Shown here: in pieces, positions 57,409 through 64,000 of the stretch
Numbering within the stretch: position 1 is the first letter of the stretch
How the letters are laid out: every line of letters starts with the position of its first letter
Origin: Saccharopolyspora dendranthemae
Lineage (GTDB): Bacteria > Actinomycetota > Actinomycetes > Mycobacteriales > Pseudonocardiaceae
DNA: 64,000 nt
NCBI RefSeq assembly: GCF_007829955.1
Contig: NZ_VIWX01000006.1
Coordinates: 420,334-484,333 of the forward strand
Direction: 5' to 3'
Translations under genes and position numbers: made by a program
The notes under the pieces: model-generated
Databases searched by the model: none
What the model was told of the DNA's origin: nothing
Seen by the model: only the letters and a program-made list of their open reading frames with translations

Positions 57409-58463
57409 CGCTGGCACCTCGGCTGGGTCACCGGCGCGAGCGGCAGCGGCAGGTTAATGTTGCCGACGCCGACGTTGCCGGAGGCACTGCACATGTAGAA
57501 GTTGAACCACGACCCGTGGGAAGCGGTGCGGCTCAAGCTCTCCAGCTTGTTCGGCATGTTGTGCAGCACCCGGTCCACGATTTGCTCGTTGTCGTTGAGG
57601 TTCTTCGACAGGTCACCGAGACCGGCGATGTCCTGCTGCAGACCCGGCCTGGCGTCCTCCAGCAGCCCCGCCGTGGTGTTGGTCAGGCCGTCCAAGGAGG
57701 TGATCGCGCTGCCGATGGAGTCGCGGTCCTCGGCGAGTCCGGACACCACCTGCCGCAGCTGACCGACCAGCTCGGAGAGCCGCTGATCACGCGCGTTGAC
57801 GGTGTCCAGCACGCCGTTGAGGTTGGTGATGACCTCGCCGATCACCTTGTCGCGGGAGGCGATGGTGGTCGTCAGCGAAGCGGTGTGCGACAGCAGGCTC
57901 TCGACCGTGCCGCCCTCGCCCTGCAGGACCTGGATGATCTCGTAGGACAGCTTGTTGACGTCCTCCGGTGACAGCGCCTGGAACAGCGGCTTGAAGCCGC
58001 CCAGCAGCACGGTCAGGTCCAGCGCGGACTTGGTGCGCTCCTGCGGGATCATGCCGCCCTCGGGCAGGAATCCGCCCTGCGCGGTCCGGCCGGCGGCACC
58101 GCCGGAGCCGGCGGGCGTGGCCCCCTGCTCCAGCGCGATGTAGCGCTGTCCCACCAGGTTCCGGTACTTGATGGTCGCGGTCACCGACGACGGGAGCTTC
58201 CGGTCGGCGACGTTGAACGTCACCTGCGCGATCTTGTTGTCGACGAGCTCGACGTCCTCGACCTCACCGACCTTGACCCCGGAGATCCGCACCTCGTCGC
58301 CCTCGTTGAGGGCGGTGGCGTCGGTGAACCGCGCGGAGTACGAGGTCGCCGACCGCAGGTCCTGGTTCGCGATCGTCATGATCAGCAGACCGGAGGCCAG
58401 CAACGTGACGACGACGAAGATCATGAACTTGAAGAGCGGTCCGCGAATGCTGATCCCGTTCAT
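57405..58463 (-). CDS. mceB: Mce family protein, MceB position
   Basis: A 352-residue protein with anchor (FKFMIFVVVTLLASGLLIMT), MCE domain (YSARFTDATALNEGDEVRIS, GVKVGEVEDVEL), a Gly/Ala insertion and then a helical needle segment. The tail carries YMCSASGNVGVGN and a final Cys. The ATG overlaps the MceA stop (ATGA). Second mce gene. Confidence 0.93.
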   Translation of the reverse strand: MNGISIRGPLFKFMIFVVVTLLASGLLIMTIANQDLRSATSYSARFTDATALNEGDEVRISGVKVGEVEDVELVDNKIAQVTFNVADRKLPSSVTATIKYRNLVGQRYIALEQGATPAGSGGAAGRTAQGGFLPEGGMIPQERTKSALDLTVLLGGFKPLFQALSPEDVNKLSYEIIQVLQGEGGTVESLLSHTASLTTTIASRDKVIGEVITNLNGVLDTVNARDQRLSELVGQLRQVVSGLAEDRDSIGSAITSLDGLTNTTAGLLEDARPGLQQDIAGLGDLSKNLNDNEQIVDRVLHNMPNKLESLSRTASHGSWFNFYMCSASGNVGVGNINLPLPLAPVTQPRCQR

Positions 58464-59803
58464 CGGTAGCTCACCTCCGCACCTCGCAGCACCGGTCCGA
58501 CCAGCAACCCGCCCCAGTCGGGAACCTCCGAGGAAGGACGTCCCAGGGCCGGAGCCAGCACGGTGGCCACCATGTCCTGCTCAGCGGGCGAGTTGACCCA
58601 CTGCGTCGCGGTACCGGCCGGTGCTGATTGCGGGCTGGTGCCCGCTGCCGGGTTCAGGCCACCGGTCGCCGGGCGGGATGCCGGCGGCGGCACCGAGCCG
58701 TCCTTGAACGGGCCGTCCGGCGGGTATTCCGGCATCGGGTCCAGGTGCTCCATGAAGTTGTAGCAACGCGGTCCGCGCTTGTCGGCGAACTCCGGCTCGT
58801 CCTGGTTCGGCTCGTACTTGCCGCGGTGCGCGGCGACTTCGAGCGTCACGTGCAGACCCGGCTCGTTGGTGCCCTCGCCGAACGCCTTGCGGATGCGCGG
58901 GACGTACTCCGCCATCTCGCCCAGGAAGCACGGGAAGGACGACGAGTACTTCGACAGCACGTCCAAGGTCGGCCGCTGGGCATCGGCGAGCTGGATGATG
59001 TTCTTGCCGTTGGCGTTGAAGAACGTCGTCAGGTCGCCGGACGTCGTGGTCAGCTGCCCGGTCATCTTCTGCAGGTTCTGCTTCTGGTCCACCAGGGTTC
59101 GCGCCGTGGTGGAGAAGTTGTCCAGCGCGGAGATGATGTCCGGTGCGGCCTGCTCGTAGGTCTGCGCGACCCCGACCAGCTCCCGCAGGTTGTCCCGCAG
59201 GTCCGGCACCGACGGGTTGAGACCGTCCAGGTAGGTGTTGAGCTGCGACAGCGTGTCTCCGACCTGGTCGCCGCGCCCGGACAGCGCGTGGTCCAGCGCG
59301 TTGAGCGTGGACGCCAGGTCTTCGGGGTTCACCGCCTGCAGCACCGGCATCGTGTCGGCCAGAACCGTTTCCAGCTCCAGGCCCGCGCGGGTCCGGTCCT
59401 GCTCGATCACCCCGCCCGAGGCGAGCGTCTTGGACGACGGCTCCTTGGGCATGTCCAGCGACACGTAGCGCTCGCCGAACAGGGTGCGCGGCAGCAGCTG
59501 CGCCGAGACGTTGGACGGGATCTTCTCCGCCATGTCCGGCTGCAGCGCCAGGTGCAGCTCCGCTCCCTTGCCCGTCGACTTCACCTCGACGACGCGACCG
59601 ACGATCATGCCGCGGACCTTGACATCGGAGTCCGGAAGCAGCTGGTTGCCGGTGGAAGCCGCCTTGAGGATCACGTCCGAGGAGGCCGTGAACGCCTTGT
59701 TGTAGAACGCCAGGCACAGCACGACGAACATGACCATGCTCATCAGCAGCGCCAGACCCATGACCCTGCGCTTGACCGTGGTGACCGCTCCGCGCCCGCT
59801 CAT
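58460..59803 (-). CDS. mceA: Mce family protein, MceA position
   Basis: A 447-residue protein, the longest Mce here. Anchor VMGLALLMSMVMFVVLCLAF, MCE domain (DVILKAASTGNQLLPDSDVK, RGMIVGRVVEVKS), long helical segment, then a C-terminal region with a PMPEYPPDGPFKDGSVPPPA Pro-rich stretch. Mce complexes thread lipids or sterols from the envelope to YrbE-MlaF. ATG 59803 overlaps the YrbE stop (ATGA); the same frame extends upstream into yrbE without meaning. Confidence 0.93.
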   Translation of the reverse strand: MSGRGAVTTVKRRVMGLALLMSMVMFVVLCLAFYNKAFTASSDVILKAASTGNQLLPDSDVKVRGMIVGRVVEVKSTGKGAELHLALQPDMAEKIPSNVSAQLLPRTLFGERYVSLDMPKEPSSKTLASGGVIEQDRTRAGLELETVLADTMPVLQAVNPEDLASTLNALDHALSGRGDQVGDTLSQLNTYLDGLNPSVPDLRDNLRELVGVAQTYEQAAPDIISALDNFSTTARTLVDQKQNLQKMTGQLTTTSGDLTTFFNANGKNIIQLADAQRPTLDVLSKYSSSFPCFLGEMAEYVPRIRKAFGEGTNEPGLHVTLEVAAHRGKYEPNQDEPEFADKRGPRCYNFMEHLDPMPEYPPDGPFKDGSVPPPASRPATGGLNPAAGTSPQSAPAGTATQWVNSPAEQDMVATVLAPALGRPSSEVPDWGGLLVGPVLRGAEVSYR

Positions 59804-60639
59804 CCCGTGATCCGAACGGTCGTGGTGGTGCCCCAGATCGCGAGGCTCAGGAAGAAGTCCAGCAGGGCGGTGGTCACGATCGCGGTCCGCACCGCGCGTC
59901 CCACCGCGACGCCGACCCCGGCGGGGCCGCCGCTGGCCCGGTAGCCGTAGTAGCAGTGCGTCATGATCACCACCACGCTGAAGATCAGGACCTTCCCGAA
60001 GGACCACAGGACGTCCTCGGGAGGCAGGAACAGGTTGAAGTAGTGGTCGTAGGTGCCCGCCGACTGCCCGTAGAGGTAGACGGTGACGCCTCTGGCCGCG
60101 ACGTAGGACGTCAGCAGGCCCAGCACGTAGAGCGGGACGACGGCGACGAAGCCGGCCATCACGCGGGTGGTCACCAGGTACGGAAGGCTCGGCACGCCCA
60201 TGACTTCCAGCGCGTCGATCTCATCGGAGATCCGCATCGCGCCCAGCTGCGCCGTGAAGCCCGAACCCACCGTCGCCGACAGGGCCAGACCGGCCACCAG
60301 CGGCGCGATCTCGCGGGTGTTGAAGTAGGCCGAGATGAAGCCGGCGAAGGCCGAGGTGCCGAGCTGGTCGAGGGCCGCGAAGCCCTGCAGCCCGACGACC
60401 GTGCCGGTGAACAGCGTCAGGCCGATCATCACGCCGACCGTGCCGCCGATGACGGCCAGGGCGCCGCTGCCGAAGCTGACCTCGGCCAGCAGGCGCAGCG
60501 TTTCCTTGGCGTAGCGGGTGATGGCCCTCGGAATCCACGCCAGCGAGCGCATGTAGAACGACATCTGGTCACCCAGGTCGTCCAGCATCTCCACCGGCCG
60601 TCGGGCCGCGCGCTTGGCGCGCTGCGAGATCGTCACCAT
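59800..60639 (-). CDS. yrbEB: YrbE/MlaE-type permease, second copy
   Basis: A 279-residue MlaE-family permease with about five membrane helices and the conserved loop AQLGAMRISDEIDALEVMGV between them, which contacts the ATPase. Pairs with the other YrbE to form the membrane channel of the Mce importer. It starts 22 nt after the first permease. Confidence 0.94.
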   Translation of the reverse strand: MVTISQRAKRAARRPVEMLDDLGDQMSFYMRSLAWIPRAITRYAKETLRLLAEVSFGSGALAVIGGTVGVMIGLTLFTGTVVGLQGFAALDQLGTSAFAGFISAYFNTREIAPLVAGLALSATVGSGFTAQLGAMRISDEIDALEVMGVPSLPYLVTTRVMAGFVAVVPLYVLGLLTSYVAARGVTVYLYGQSAGTYDHYFNLFLPPEDVLWSFGKVLIFSVVVIMTHCYYGYRASGGPAGVGVAVGRAVRTAIVTTALLDFFLSLAIWGTTTTVRITG

Positions 60640-60661
60640 GTTCCCATTCCCCTGGCGGCCA

Positions 60662-61450
60662 TCACATTCCCTTTGGCGGGACCAACTGCATGTACAGCGT
60701 CGTGAGGATGAAGTTCACCGCGAACAGCAGCAGGAAGGTGATCACGACCGACTGGTTCACGGCGTCCCCGACGCCCTTCGGACCCGGTGGTGGGTTGAGG
60801 CCGCGGAAAGCGGCCACCACACCCGCCAAGAAGCCGAAGATCAGGGCCTTGAGCTCACTGATCCACAGGTCCGGCAGCTGGGCCAGCGCGTTGAAGCTGG
60901 CCATGTACGCGCCCGGCGTCCCGTCCTGCATGATCACGTTGAAGGTGTAGCCACCGACCACGCCGACGACGCTGACCATGCCGTTGAGCAGCACTGCCAC
61001 CAGCATCGCGGCCAGAACCCTGGGCACCACGAGGCGCTGGATCGGCGAGACGCCCAGCACCTCCATCGCGTCGATCTCGTCGCGGATCTTGCGCGACCCG
61101 AGGTCGGCGCAGATCGCCGAACCACCCGCACCGGCGATCAGCAGCGCCGTCACGATCGGACTGGCCTGCTGGATGATCGCCAGCACGCTGGCGGCACCGG
61201 TGAACGACTGGGCGCCGATCTGCCTGGTCAGCGATCCGAGCTGGAGCGCGATGACCGCGCCGAAGGGGATCGAGACCAGTGCGGTCGGCAGGATCGTGAC
61301 GCTGGCGATGAACCAGCACTGCTGGATGAACTCACGGATCTGGAACGGACGCGAGGGCATGGCCCGCACGATGTCCATCCCCAGCGCGAACAGCTTGCCC
61401 GTCTGGCGCAGACCACCGGCACCGGGGAACTGCACCCGGGACGCGCTCAC
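60662..61450 (-). CDS. yrbEA: YrbE/MlaE-type permease, first copy
   Basis: A 262-residue MlaE-family permease with the ATPase-contact loop CADLGSRKIRDEIDAMEVLG and about five membrane helices. The GTG start (61450) overlaps the ATPase stop as GTGA. The order ATPase-YrbE-YrbE-MceA marks a self-contained Mce system, whereas in M. tuberculosis the ATPase Mkl lies apart from the mce operons. Confidence 0.94.
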   Translation of the reverse strand: MSASRVQFPGAGGLRQTGKLFALGMDIVRAMPSRPFQIREFIQQCWFIASVTILPTALVSIPFGAVIALQLGSLTRQIGAQSFTGAASVLAIIQQASPIVTALLIAGAGGSAICADLGSRKIRDEIDAMEVLGVSPIQRLVVPRVLAAMLVAVLLNGMVSVVGVVGGYTFNVIMQDGTPGAYMASFNALAQLPDLWISELKALIFGFLAGVVAAFRGLNPPPGPKGVGDAVNQSVVITFLLLFAVNFILTTLYMQLVPPKGM

Positions 61451-62757
61451 TGCTCACCTCGCTTGCGTCCGAACCAGCGGCGGCGACCGCCCGCGGGCTC
61501 TTCGTCCGCCTGCAACCCGCCGGGCCACACCGGTTCCTGCTCCTGCTGGCGCGGGTGCGGCGAGGGCCGCTGCTGCTGCGCCTGCTGGGGCTGCGCCTGC
61601 TGCTGGGCGAACTGCTGCGGCGCGGGCTGCTGGGGTGCGGCCTGCTGCGGCTGCTGAGCGAACTGCTGCGGCGGCTGCTGCGGGTTGGCGAACTGCTGGG
61701 GTGCCGCCTGCTGCTGCGGTGCCGCCTGCTGCTGCGGTGCCGCCTGCTGCTGGGGCCAGGAACCGGTCGCGGGGGACTTGAACCCGTAGAGCGCCAACTC
61801 CTCCGGAGTCAGGCTCTTGAGGATCTCCTCCTGCGCGGTGGGGTTCAGCGAGCGCAGCTGGCGCAGCACGCGCTCCTTGCGGCGGTGCACGGCGGAGCGG
61901 TCCGGCAGGCCGGGGCTGACCTCCAGCTGCGGCATCATCGCGGGGACCTGCGGTCGGCCGTGCTTGGCCAGCTCGGCCTCCACCAGCGCGGTGTCCTTCT
62001 CCTCGCTCATGCCGATCGGCCCGTCGGGCCGGCCGTTGAGGAACTGCACGACCACGGGCTCGTCGGAGGTCAGCAGGACCTCGCGCGGCCCGAACATCAC
62101 CAGGTTGCGGCGGTAGAGCATGCCGATGTTGTCCGGCACGGTCCGAGCGGTGTTGATGTCGTGCGTGACGATCAGGAACGTCGCGTCGATCTGCGCGTTG
62201 AGGTCGACGATCAGCTGGTTCTGCACCGCGGTCCGGACCGGGTCCAGACCGGAGTCCGGCTCGTCGAACAGGAGGATCTCCGGGTCGAGCACGAGGGCGC
62301 GGGCCAGACCCGCGCGCTTCTTCATGCCGCCCGAGATCTCACCTGGGAGCTTGTCCTCCGCACCGATGAGACCGACCATCTCCATCTTCTCGAGGACCAC
62401 GTTTCGGACCTCGGTCTCGCTCTTGCGGGTGTGCTCGCGGAGCGGGAAGGCGATGTTGTCGTAGAGGTTCATCGAGCCGAACAGCGCGCCGTCCTGGAAC
62501 AGCACGCCGAAAAGCTTCCGAACCTCGTAAAGATCCTTTTCCGAGCAAGTGCAGATGTCCGTCCCGTTGATGACGACCTTGCCCTCATCCGGCTTGAGCA
62601 GACCCACCAGCGACTTCAGGAACACCGACTTGCCGGTGCCGGAAGGCCCGAGCAGCACGCTGATCTCGCCCTGGGGCAGATTCAGCGAGACGTCCCGCCA
62701 GATGGTCTGCGGGCCGAAGGACTTCGAGAGCCCTTCGACAACCACCTCGACGCCCAT
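61447..62757 (-). CDS. MlaF/Mkl-type ABC ATPase of the Mce system, Gln-rich tail
   Basis: A 436-residue ABC ATPase. Walker A GPSGTGKS, signature SGGMKKR, Walker B ILLFDEPDSGLDP and the switch His in VTHD are all intact (residues 1-245). After the ATPase core an extension of about 190 residues contains a region up to PEELALYGF, then a repetitive Gln/Pro/Ala tail (QQQAAPQQQAAPQQQAAPQQ) and a basic C-terminus GRRRWFGRKRGEQ. ATG 62757 follows GGAGG; in-frame starts at 62805 and 62829 would add 16-24 unconserved residues. It heads the mce operon. Confidence 0.93.
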   Translation of the reverse strand: MGVEVVVEGLSKSFGPQTIWRDVSLNLPQGEISVLLGPSGTGKSVFLKSLVGLLKPDEGKVVINGTDICTCSEKDLYEVRKLFGVLFQDGALFGSMNLYDNIAFPLREHTRKSETEVRNVVLEKMEMVGLIGAEDKLPGEISGGMKKRAGLARALVLDPEILLFDEPDSGLDPVRTAVQNQLIVDLNAQIDATFLIVTHDINTARTVPDNIGMLYRRNLVMFGPREVLLTSDEPVVVQFLNGRPDGPIGMSEEKDTALVEAELAKHGRPQVPAMMPQLEVSPGLPDRSAVHRRKERVLRQLRSLNPTAQEEILKSLTPEELALYGFKSPATGSWPQQQAAPQQQAAPQQQAAPQQFANPQQPPQQFAQQPQQAAPQQPAPQQFAQQQAQPQQAQQQRPSPHPRQQEQEPVWPGGLQADEEPAGGRRRWFGRKRGEQ

Positions 62758-62887
62758 CCGAACCTCCGCGTCCTCGATTACACCGATTCCGGGGACGTAA
62801 TCCATCCCCGGAGAAGCACCCTCGCACACGTGACGCGCCTAACGAAGGTAGTTGGCGTCACACCTATGCAACGAGCTCGACGCAGCA

Positions 62888-62916
62888 GGGTTACTCATGA
62901 GTTCACTACAAATCAA
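62888..62916 (-). promoter_or_regulatory. Putative mce-operon promoter
   Basis: TTGATT (62916-62911) and TAACCC (62893-62888) on the minus strand, 17 nt apart, downstream of the rplL terminator. The -10 lacks its final T, so support is weak. Confidence 0.3.
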
Positions 62917-62969
62917 GGACCCTTCTCGGATACGTCCGAAAAAAGGTCCTCGTTTCCGCGCAAAGGAAA

Positions 62970-63007
62970 AGAGAACGGGCACCCGCAACAGCGAGTGCCC
63001 GTTCTCT
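62970..63007 (-). terminator. Terminator of rplJL
   Basis: A 13-bp uninterrupted outer stem (AGAGAACGGGCAC with its complement, 62970-62982 and 62995-63007), extended by two more pairs past one mismatch, then CTTTTCCTTTGCG on the minus strand. It lies 140 nt after the rplL stop. Clear intrinsic terminator; 62830-62970 otherwise holds only the likely mce promoter. Confidence 0.88.
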
Positions 63008-63147
63008 CACAGCGAGTCAAAGACTCAGCGACTCCGGAACCTGGTTTTCGAACCCGACGCGTGCGGCGCAGCCGCGAGTCGTGGAGCGGCGTGTCAGGTT
63101 CCGCTACCCGGACCGCCGGACGAAGCGCCCAGCGGCCGGGTGGTGAA

Positions 63148-63534
63148 TCACTTGACGGAGACGGAGGCGCCGGACTCTTCCAGCTTGCCCTTGGCCTCTT
63201 CGGCCTTCTCCTTGTCGACCTTCTCCAGGATGGCCTTCGGGGTGCCCTCGACGAGCTCCTTGGCCTCCTTCAGGCCCAGGCCGGTGACGATCTCGCGAAC
63301 GACCTTAATGACCTGGATCTTCTTGTCGCCGGCGCTCTCGAGCACGACGTCGAACTCGTCCTGCTCCTCAGCCTCGGCGGCCTCGCCACCGGCGGCGGGG
63401 GCAACGGCGACCGCGGCCGGGGCGGCGGCGGTGACGTCGAAGGTGTCCTCGAACTGCTTCACGAACTCCGACAGCTCCAGGAGGGTCATCTCCTTGAAGA
63501 CGTCCAGCAGCTCGTCGTTGCTCAGCTTCGCCAT
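63148..63534 (-). CDS. rplL: 50S ribosomal protein L7/L12
   Basis: L7/L12 forms the multimeric stalk that recruits translational GTPases. The 128-residue protein has the dimerising N-terminus (LSNDELLDVFKEMTLLELSE), an Ala/Gly hinge (APAAVAVAPAAGGEAAEAEE) and the C-terminal domain (KIQVIKVVREIVTGLGLKEA, KELVEGTPKAILE). 130 nt separate it from rplJ. Confidence 0.99.
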   Translation of the reverse strand: MAKLSNDELLDVFKEMTLLELSEFVKQFEDTFDVTAAAPAAVAVAPAAGGEAAEAEEQDEFDVVLESAGDKKIQVIKVVREIVTGLGLKEAKELVEGTPKAILEKVDKEKAEEAKGKLEESGASVSVK

Positions 63535-63664
63535 GTCGGCGTTCCTTTCTGCTCAGTGCCCGGGCACCGTCGGTATCCGGGTAAGGGGGTTTCGCGCGAA
63601 AGACGTTCCACGGGCCCGCAACGGCGCGCGCTCCACGCACCGTCCACTGCGGACTGCGGGAGCC

Positions 63665-64000
63665 TTACTCGCCCTTCTTCTCCTGAAGGGCGGCGGCCAT
63701 GCGAGCCACCTGAGACGCCGGCGCGACGAACAGCGCGGCGGTCTCGTTCATCTTGGCCTTCATGGCACCGGCCAGCCTGCCCAGCGTGACTTCGCGCGAG
63801 TCGAGGTCAGCGATGCTGTCGACCTCGGACACGGACAGCGCGCGGCCGTCCATGTACCCGCCCTTGACCACCAGGTTCTGGTTGCCCTTGGCGAATTCCT
63901 TGATCGCCTTGGCTGCATCGACCGGCTCGCCTTCAACGAAGGCGATCGCGGTCGGGCCGACGAACAGGTCGTCGAGGCCCTCGACGCCCGACTGCTCGGC
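63665..64000 (-). CDS. rplJ: 50S ribosomal protein L10 (5' end beyond window)
   Basis: C-terminal 111 residues of L10, the stalk base that binds L7/L12 dimers and represses its own operon. Visible: GPTAIAFVEGEPVDAAKAIK, EFAKGNQNLVVKGGYMDGRA and the C-terminal L12-binding helix ETAALFVAPASQVARMAAAL. The start lies beyond base 64000. Confidence 0.97.
   Translation of the reverse strand, partial: AEQSGVEGLDDLFVGPTAIAFVEGEPVDAAKAIKEFAKGNQNLVVKGGYMDGRALSVSEVDSIADLDSREVTLGRLAGAMKAKMNETAALFVAPASQVARMAAALQEKKGE

Overview
The window comes from a high-GC actinobacterium. The r-protein gene order, a complete mce operon of the MlaF-YrbE-MceA-F type, ESX/type VII-style small proteins and frequent GTG/TTG starts point to the Pseudonocardiales (Saccharopolyspora/Amycolatopsis-like); this placement is inference. 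Almost everything is on the minus strand, so transcription runs from high to low coordinates. No tRNA, rRNA, CRISPR array or intact insertion sequence was seen.

In transcription order: rplJ (cut by the window edge) and rplL with a terminator (64000-62970); an eleven-gene lipid-uptake operon, MlaF-like ATPase, two YrbE permeases, MceA-F and two Mce-associated membrane proteins (62757-51399); a convergent plus-strand TPR-CHAT protein with a decayed CHAT active site (47778-51005); a gene-poor stretch with the rpoB promoter; rpoB and rpoC (46674-39152); three plus-strand genes (a MocR-type regulator, an Ala-rich coiled-coil protein and a possible leaderless 42-residue peptide, 36745-38937); an eight-gene toxin/immunity-like operon (36549-19068); the str operon rpsL-rpsG-fusA-tuf (18536-14094); the S10-spc operon from rpsJ to rplO (13550-3655); three secreted-protein genes (3324-1520); and secY (1234 to beyond the window start).

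The standout is the operon at 36549-19068, placed between rpoC and rpsL. It encodes a YbaB-like protein, an EspC/WXG100-like protein, a 1798-residue modular toxin ending in an R-S-E ADP-ribosyltransferase domain, four proteins carrying six ADP-ribosylglycohydrolase (ARH/DraG) domains (three with intact metal-binding motifs, three degenerate), and a final protein ending in a TNT-type NAD+ glycohydrolase domain. Stops and starts overlap or lie close together through most of the operon. Every recognisable activity concerns NAD+ or protein-linked ADP-ribose: transfer, removal, or NAD+ destruction. The simplest reading is a type VII-exported ADP-ribosylating toxin with an amplified set of hydrolase immunity proteins; the pairing of catalytic and pseudo-ARH domains and the coupled TNT gene are unusual.

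Other points of note: a 23-nt element (22/23 identical) in the leaders of both rpsJ and rpsL, a diverged rifampicin-binding segment in RpoB, a tandem pair of secreted aerolysin-like paralogues between rplO and secY, and a MITE-like inverted repeat after the CHAT gene.
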